Assembly: GCA_032622095.1 (NCBI GenBank)
Contig: CP136061.1
Span: 92,357,845-92,421,844 of the forward strand
Reading direction: 5' to 3'
Length of the DNA stretch: 64,000 nucleotides
Source: Siphonodentalium dalli
Lineage: Eukaryota; Mollusca; Scaphopoda; Gadilida; Siphonodentaliidae
Below the pieces are notes generated by a model, which saw nothing but the letters and a program-made list of their open reading frames with translations, did no database searches and had not been told where the DNA came from. The translations under genes and the position numbers were made by a program. Positions 59,010-64,000 of this stretch are shown in pieces (within the stretch, counting starts at the first letter, position 1; the number at the start of each line of letters is the position of its first letter).

Positions 59010-59295
59010 AGTTATCCAACAGTCAATCAACCGTTGTATGCCCACAGTACCTATCTACGTTGTGTGAAAAGTTGCATGACAATTTTGTTGGATACACTTT
59101 TACACAACGTTGCATATATATTTACTACCAACGGTTGTTTGTTAATTATACAACGTGTTGGGTGAAATTTCAAACAACACTCAATCAACGTTAATTACCC
59201 ACAGCACCTATCTACGTTTATTGAACTTTTGGGTGTTGGGTAGGGTTGGATGACATTTGTTGATTGGAATTGTTACCCAACGTTGATTGGAAAGT
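59010..59295 (+). repeat. Degenerate repeat based on CAACGTTGATTG
   Basis: CAATCAAC(C/G)TT, CCCACAGTACCTATCTACGT / CCCACAGCACCTATCTACGT and ACCCAACGTTGATTGG recur, partly in inverted sense. CCCACAG.ACCTATCTACGTT appears twice about 160 bp apart. Confidence 0.65.
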
Positions 59296-59297
59296 AA

Positions 59298-59594
59298 AAT
59301 GGGGCAAGACGTCGTGGATAGCTTTGCCGGTATAGCATACCTTTGTTATAATTATTCTTTTTATAAATACACTGATTATGTAGGCTTTATGTGTTGAGTG
59401 TATGAGTGTACTACTTTAGTCAAATTAGTGCCGTCAGCAGTTGTGTAAATGTGTAAACTTCAAAATTTGGCAAATATAAATAAATATACACTCAATACAT
59501 AAAGCCTACATAATCAGTGTATCGTACAAAGAATAATTATAACAAATGTATACTATACCAGCAAAGCTATCCGCGACGTCTTGCCCCATTGTCC
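59298..59594. mobile_element. 297-bp MITE with ~107-bp TIRs
   Basis: AATGGGGCAAGACGTCG at the left and its inverse at the right begin TIRs that continue through TTTGTTATAATTATTCTTT and ATTATGTAGGCTTTATGT to TGAGTGTAT. Identity is about 90%. The interior is only about 80 bp. No clear target duplication; superfamily unassigned. Confidence 0.85.
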
Positions 59595-59965
59595 AGTCGC
59601 TCAGGAGTTTGTTCACGCAGTCGTCCATCTTGTTTTGAAATATTTGGAGCCAAAAATTCGCATGCTCGCCCGCACCGGAAACGCGCTGCTATTGGATGAC
59701 TCGGTCACGTGGCGGTTTTATCCAATGTGGTATGAAAGTAATACCACATAAGACAGTTCACGCAATCAGTTGTGTACATCGTACTAGACTGCTTGATAAT
59801 AAGTAGACAACAAATTCGCACCCAACGAGTTGTATACAACGTTCATCCAATTAGATTTGAGTGGCTCACTGCTTGGTGCACATGCATTGGGCGGAGGAGC
59901 ATATGTGACAAAGTGGCACACCAATCGGAGGGGCTAACTCGTGTTTTGAGTGTCAGACAACTCGC
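59595..59965. other. No recognised feature
   Basis: Nothing recognised. Confidence 0.4.
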
Positions 59966-61015
59966 TGGATATTATGACCTGATTTGCTGTTATGGCATAA
60001 ACAGTATGTACAGTACTGCTGTTTTCCGGTGCCAATAACTTATGTAAGATCACAGGGGCCTGTAACGCGCTCCGCTGTCCGCCCCCCTTTTGCACTGCCC
60101 ATATACGCCGCTCTCTATACGCGCCTTCTTCGCGTTAATGGAACATTATATAGACATATATAATGTTCCATTAACGCGAAGAAGGCGCGTATAGAGAGCG
60201 GCGTATATGGGCAGTGCAAAAGGGGGGGGGCGGACAGCGGAGCGCGTTACAGGCCCCTGTGGCAAGATGGAACTCGTTCAGACGCGCAGGTCATATAGCC
60301 ATGATGTTCAGATCGCACACATGTATATTGATCTAAAGGTCATCAGAGGAGACTAAATTGTTCTTGATTCAAGAAATTTCGTAATTAGGTTTATGTTCAT
60401 GTCTATGATTCAAGAAATGTTTATAATTATGTTCATGTTCATATTCGCTGTTATGGCATATTCATGTTCATGATTCAAGAAATGTTCATAATTATGGTCA
60501 TGTCCATATTCATATTCGCTGTTACGGCATGAACAATACGTACACTACTGCTGTTTTCCAGTACAAATAACTTATGTAAAATAGAACTTGTTCAAAAGTG
60601 CAGGTCATATAGCCATGATGATCAGATCGCACACATGTATCTTGATCTAAAGGTCATCAGAAGAGACTAAATTGTTCTTGATTCAAGAAATATCGTAATT
60701 AGGTTTATGTTCATGTTCATGTCTATGATTCAAGAAATGTTCATAATTATGTTCATGTTCATATTAGCTGTTATGGCATGTTCATGTTCATGATCATGTT
60801 CATGATTCAAGAAATGTTCATAATTATGTTCATGTCCATGTTCATATTCGCTGTTATGACATGAACAATACTGTTGTTTTCAAGTACAAATAACTTATGT
60901 AAAATAGAACTTGTTCAAAAGTTCAGGTCATATAGCCATGATCGCACACATGTATATTGATCTAAAGGTCACCAGAGGGGACTTAATTGTTCTTGATTCA
61001 AGAAATTATGTTCAC
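59966..61015 (+). repeat. ~320-bp tandem repeat, about 2.6 units
   Basis: CAGGTCATATAGCCATGAT occurs near 60286, 60601 and 60924. Units contain GATCTAAAGGTCA(T/C)CAGAG, many TTCATG(T/A)TTCA-type sub-repeats and TTCGCTGTTATGGCATGAAC. The first unit is split by the foldback element at 60053. Confidence 0.9.
60053..60259. mobile_element. 207-bp near-perfect foldback element, hAT-like ends
   Basis: CAGGGGCCTGTAACGCG at the left is mirrored at the right; 100-nt arms match except for the length of one C/G run (6 versus 9), around a GACA spacer. CAGGG ends are common in hAT transposons. The flanks TGTAAGAT and TGGCAAGAT look like an imperfect ~8-bp duplication. The next repeat unit (about 60573) has the same flanks uninterrupted (TTATGTAAAATAGAACTTG), which is the empty site. 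Near-identity of arms suggests a young insertion. Confidence 0.9.
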
Positions 61016-61644
61016 GCAGAAAGACAACACTATCCATAAATACGTTTCATATCTAAGAATGATCATGCCTGCTGAACAATACCACTTTGGGCTGATATGA
61101 GTTTAAGATCATAGATCCATAGCCAAATCACCAGCTGACAAGGTATCTCAAATACTGTGGCATATTACCAGTTGATTGCTTCCTGCGTGAGTTGACTAGC
61201 CTGTATACCAACATTTCTTTCCAATGAGCTGATTTATTCTCCATTGCATTACATGGTGATATGATGTTATATCATGCAATTCAAGCACAACTGAACATTA
61301 TGACACAAATAAAGCCTTCGCTCATAAAGCCAAGATAATACGTGATTGGGTTGTTATCTGAAGGATTTGATTATTTAAACAGCCCTTGGTACAAAAAGTG
61401 ACGAAAATAAGATTAAAAGTTCAACCTCTCAAATGTTGTAATCTTCATTCGAATCAAACAAATTTTCATAAAAATTACCATGTTGTTTGCATCGCTCATA
61501 TAGCACATGAGTGTATTCTGAACTAATTCATGGCTCTAATTAATTAACTGGTTGCATATAATAATTATGTTGAGTATAAAAGGAGATGGTCTAATAAATG
61601 GCTGGATTTAGTGTGTACAGCCCACCTTTAATGGCGGTGACAAA
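61016..61644. other. No recognised feature
   Basis: Nothing recognised before the element that starts at 61645. Confidence 0.4.
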
Positions 61645-62105
61645 TGTGACCCGCCATATAAAATCCAGTCGTAAGTCCGGATTTTTTTACCCTGTGCCAA
61701 TGCATTCTCTTATATATGCGAGTCGACCATAGGTCGCCTCGCATATATAAGAGAATGCATTGGCCTAACAATTTTTTATCATTTTTTTAAATAAATGTTT
61801 CTTACAATTTTTAGGACATAAAATAAAAATAAAAAAACATTACCCTGCAGGGAGCCCCACACATATATAGAAACATATAGAAGAGTGTCGTCTGCTCATG
61901 TTTGTATGGGGCTCTGTATTGGTGAAATTATAAAATTGTTAAAGAATACAAGAAAAATGTATTATAATTGTAAAAAATTGTTAGGCCAATGCATTCTCTT
62001 ATATATGCGAGGCGACCTATGGTCGACTCGCATATATAAGAGAATGCATTGGCACAGGGTAAACAAAATCCCCACTTACGACTAGATTTGATATGGCGGG
62101 TCACA
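61645..62105. mobile_element. 461-bp MITE carrying the same paired hairpins, different TIRs
   Basis: Ends TGTGACCCGCCATAT and its inverse begin ~48-bp TIRs that include AGTCGTAAGT and run into ACCCTGTGCC. The hairpin pair (61697-61763 and 61986-62052) is the same module as in the TTAA-flanked elements at 10559, 15797 and 23878, including the T:C mismatch in each arm. These TIRs share nothing with CCCTTTACCCAACA. Confidence 0.88.
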
Positions 62106-62490
62106 CAAGGATGTTCTCCCTATCCTTGACCCAGATCATTCACTCGGCGCAGTTAATAACAGTGGTGCCATTCTTGAAAGGATTACTCGTTATCTATCTC
62201 AAACAGCGCCAAAGACAATCTTCGCCATGTTTGCGAAATGTCGATCGTTGTTTTTAATATTCCTCGGTCAAGATTGATTGATAAAACATTGCTTAAACGT
62301 GAAGGCTGCTATATTAAGATAGTGTCCATTTTAGAGGCTCCAGTGGTTACAAGATAAGATTCCTCCAAACATTAACACCGCCGGCTTCCCACGCAAGATG
62401 CGCCCCATGGGACAGCAATATACTTGAAAGATGCTAGATTCGATCAATTCTGGAATAGTCTTGTGTAGTATGGAATGGTTATGTATTTGT
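62106..62490. other. No recognised feature
   Basis: Nothing recognised. Confidence 0.4.
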
Positions 62491-62606
62491 TTTACCCTGT
62501 GCCAATACATTCTCTTATATATGCGAGTCGACCATAGGTCGCCTCGCATATATAAGAGAATGCATTGGCCTAACAATTTTTTATCATTTTTTTATATAAA
62601 TGTTTC
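62491..62606 (+). mobile_element. Solo left half of the paired-hairpin module
   Basis: From TTTTACCCTGTGCC through one hairpin (62502-62568) to TTTATCATTTTTTTA, it matches 61686-61801 with only two or three differences, then stops abruptly. No second hairpin or right TIR is present. Confidence 0.88.
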
Positions 62607-62613
62607 GGGTCCT

Positions 62614-62667
62614 ACTAAAACCCGACCGCACCCGACCGCACCCGACCGGACCCGACCGCACCCGACC
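62614..62667 (+). repeat. 10-bp minisatellite CCCGACCGCA
   Basis: About five 10-bp units alternating CCCGACCGCA and CCCGACCGGA run straight into the satellite, whose unit boundary also reads CCGACCGGACCG. Confidence 0.9.
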
Positions 62668-63736
62668 GGACCGCCCCAGGGATCCGAGCGAGATGGGGTT
62701 TGCACTATCGTGTATAATGGACCCGAATGTACCAACGTTCCAATCCCCAAGTCGATAGCTCGAGCGGACACGGCACTGTTAACCCCCGACTGGCGGCAGT
62801 TTCCGCCAGGTACGGGAAATCCAAAAAGGCGCCGACCGCACCTCCCCTGACTGTCTGACCACGGAAATGGACATTATATCATGAAGTGAATACCCATATG
62901 CATCCATGGGCGATTGGACAAGTCGCTAGCTGCAGCGGAAGTGTATAAATTAACCCATGCGCTGCTGCCGAATTCGCTATAAATGTACGCAAAAACGCCG
63001 AAATTAACACCCGCCGACCGGACCGCCCCTAGGGATCCGAGCGAGATGGGGTTTGCACTATCGTGTAGAATGGACCCGAATGTACCAAAGTTCCAATCCC
63101 CAAGTCGATAGCTCGAGCGGACACGGCACTGTTAACCCCTGACTCGCTGCCGTTTCCGCCAGGTACGGGAAACCCAAAAAGGCGCCGACCGCACCTCCCC
63201 TGACTGCCTGACCACGGAAATGGACATTATATCATGAAGTGAATACCCATATGCATCCATGGGCGATCGGACAAGTCGCTAGCTGCAGCGGAAGTGAATA
63301 AATTAACCCATACGCTGCTGCCAAATTCGCTATAAATGTACGCAAAAACGCCGAAATTAACACCCGCCGACAGGACCGCCCCTAGGGGTCCGAGCGAGAT
63401 GGGGTTTGCACTATCGTGTAGAATGGACCCGAATGTACCAAAGTTCCAATCCCCAAGTCGATAGCTCGAGCGGACACGGCACTGTTAACCCCTGACTGGC
63501 TGCAGTTTCCGCCAGGTACGGGACACCCAAAAAGGCGCCGACCGCACCTCCCCTGACTGCCTGATCACGGAAATGGACATTATATCATGAAGTGAATACC
63601 CATATGCATCCATGGGCGATCGGACAAGTCGCTAGCTGCAGCGGAAGTGAATAAATTAACACATACGTTGCTGCCGAATTCGCTATAAATGTACGCAAAA
63701 ACGCCGAAATTAACAGCCTCCAACCGGACCGCCCCT
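62668..63736 (+). repeat. 353-bp satellite, three units
   Basis: GGACCGCCCC starts at 62668, 63020, 63373 and (truncated) 63726. Units hold GAGCGAGATGGGGTTTGCAC, CCCCAAGTCGATAGCTCGAG, GGACATTATATCATGAAGTG and AAATGTACGCAAAAACGCCG. Units 2 and 3 are nearly identical. CAAGTCGATAGCTC is also part of the 122-bp repeat at 22-31 kb. Confidence 0.95.
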
Positions 63737-64000
63737 ACACTGCCAAAAATAATTTCTTAATAAGATAAAATATCTTGAAACAAGAAAAACTATTTCCTGA
63801 AACAGGAAAATAAATCTTATTTTGGGAAATATACCCCCCAAGTCTGCTACATCAAGAAAATTTAAGAAACTCCCACCAGACAAGAGATAGTTTTCTCAAA
63901 TAAGATAGATTTTAGTCTTGAAACAAGAAACAATTTCCTTACTAAGAAAATGGCTTCAAACATTAAATATATATTTCTTGTTTCAAGATTTTTTTTCTAA
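63737..64000 (+). mobile_element. CACTGCC-ended DNA transposon, left part only
   Basis: It begins CACTGCCAAAAATAATTTC exactly where the fourth satellite unit breaks off, and contains several copies of CTTGAAACAAGAAA and the inverse TTCTTGTTTCAAG. This recalls the widespread CACTGC(C/A)AAAAA non-autonomous DNA elements of aquatic animals. The right end lies outside the window. Confidence 0.6.

Overview
This window reads as repeat-dominated nuclear DNA from an invertebrate animal, probably a marine lophotrochozoan or invertebrate deuterostome. The evidence is the transposon mix: two-ORF LINEs, a CR1-like LINE whose first ORF looks like an esterase, a DIRS-type reverse transcriptase relic, a MULE-type transposase relic, TTAA-flanked MITEs, long foldback elements and several kinds of minisatellite and satellite. 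This is inference from element types; nothing seen here fixes the species. I found no convincing host protein-coding gene, tRNA, rRNA or CRISPR. All recognisable coding sequence is broken transposon sequence.

Layout. About 0.36-6.2 kb is a nearly complete but dead LINE on the minus strand, with ORF1 in pieces and ORF2 carrying endonuclease, reverse transcriptase and a zinc knuckle. From 6.8 to 19.2 kb come several non-autonomous DNA transposons: a 650-bp TIR element; TTAA-flanked elements with paired inverted hairpins at 10.6 and 15.8 kb, and again at 23.9 kb; a 932-bp element with ~104-bp TIRs and a 9-bp target duplication; and a 256-bp MITE. A MULE transposase relic at 14.9-15.8 kb abuts a 41-bp minisatellite.

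About 19.5-33.8 kb is a modular repeat domain. Blocks of a 122-bp repeat, each normally carrying the palindrome GCGCATGCGC, alternate with blocks rich in AGGTCA half-sites. They are joined head to tail at junctions of the form AAATATATA-N-GACTAGC. A ~1.4-kb tandem duplication and a 244-bp higher-order repeat show recent amplification. From 34.0 to 38.0 kb lie a heavily mutated CR1-like LINE (plus strand) and a DIRS-like RT relic (minus strand).

About 38-50 kb is mostly unrecognised AT-rich sequence with small tandem repeats and hairpins. From 50 to 54 kb there are more LINE fragments. A ~1.0-kb palindrome lies at 55.6-56.6 kb, with a single arm of the same family at 51.8-52.3 kb. The last 5 kb hold a 297-bp TIR element, an almost perfect 207-bp foldback element inserted in a ~320-bp tandem repeat, a second type of element carrying the same paired hairpins, and a 353-bp satellite cut off by another transposon that runs past the end of the window.

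No set of genes here works together. What the window shows is layered mobile DNA: elements inserted into elements, with three insertions readable because a related uninterrupted copy or a target duplication is present nearby.
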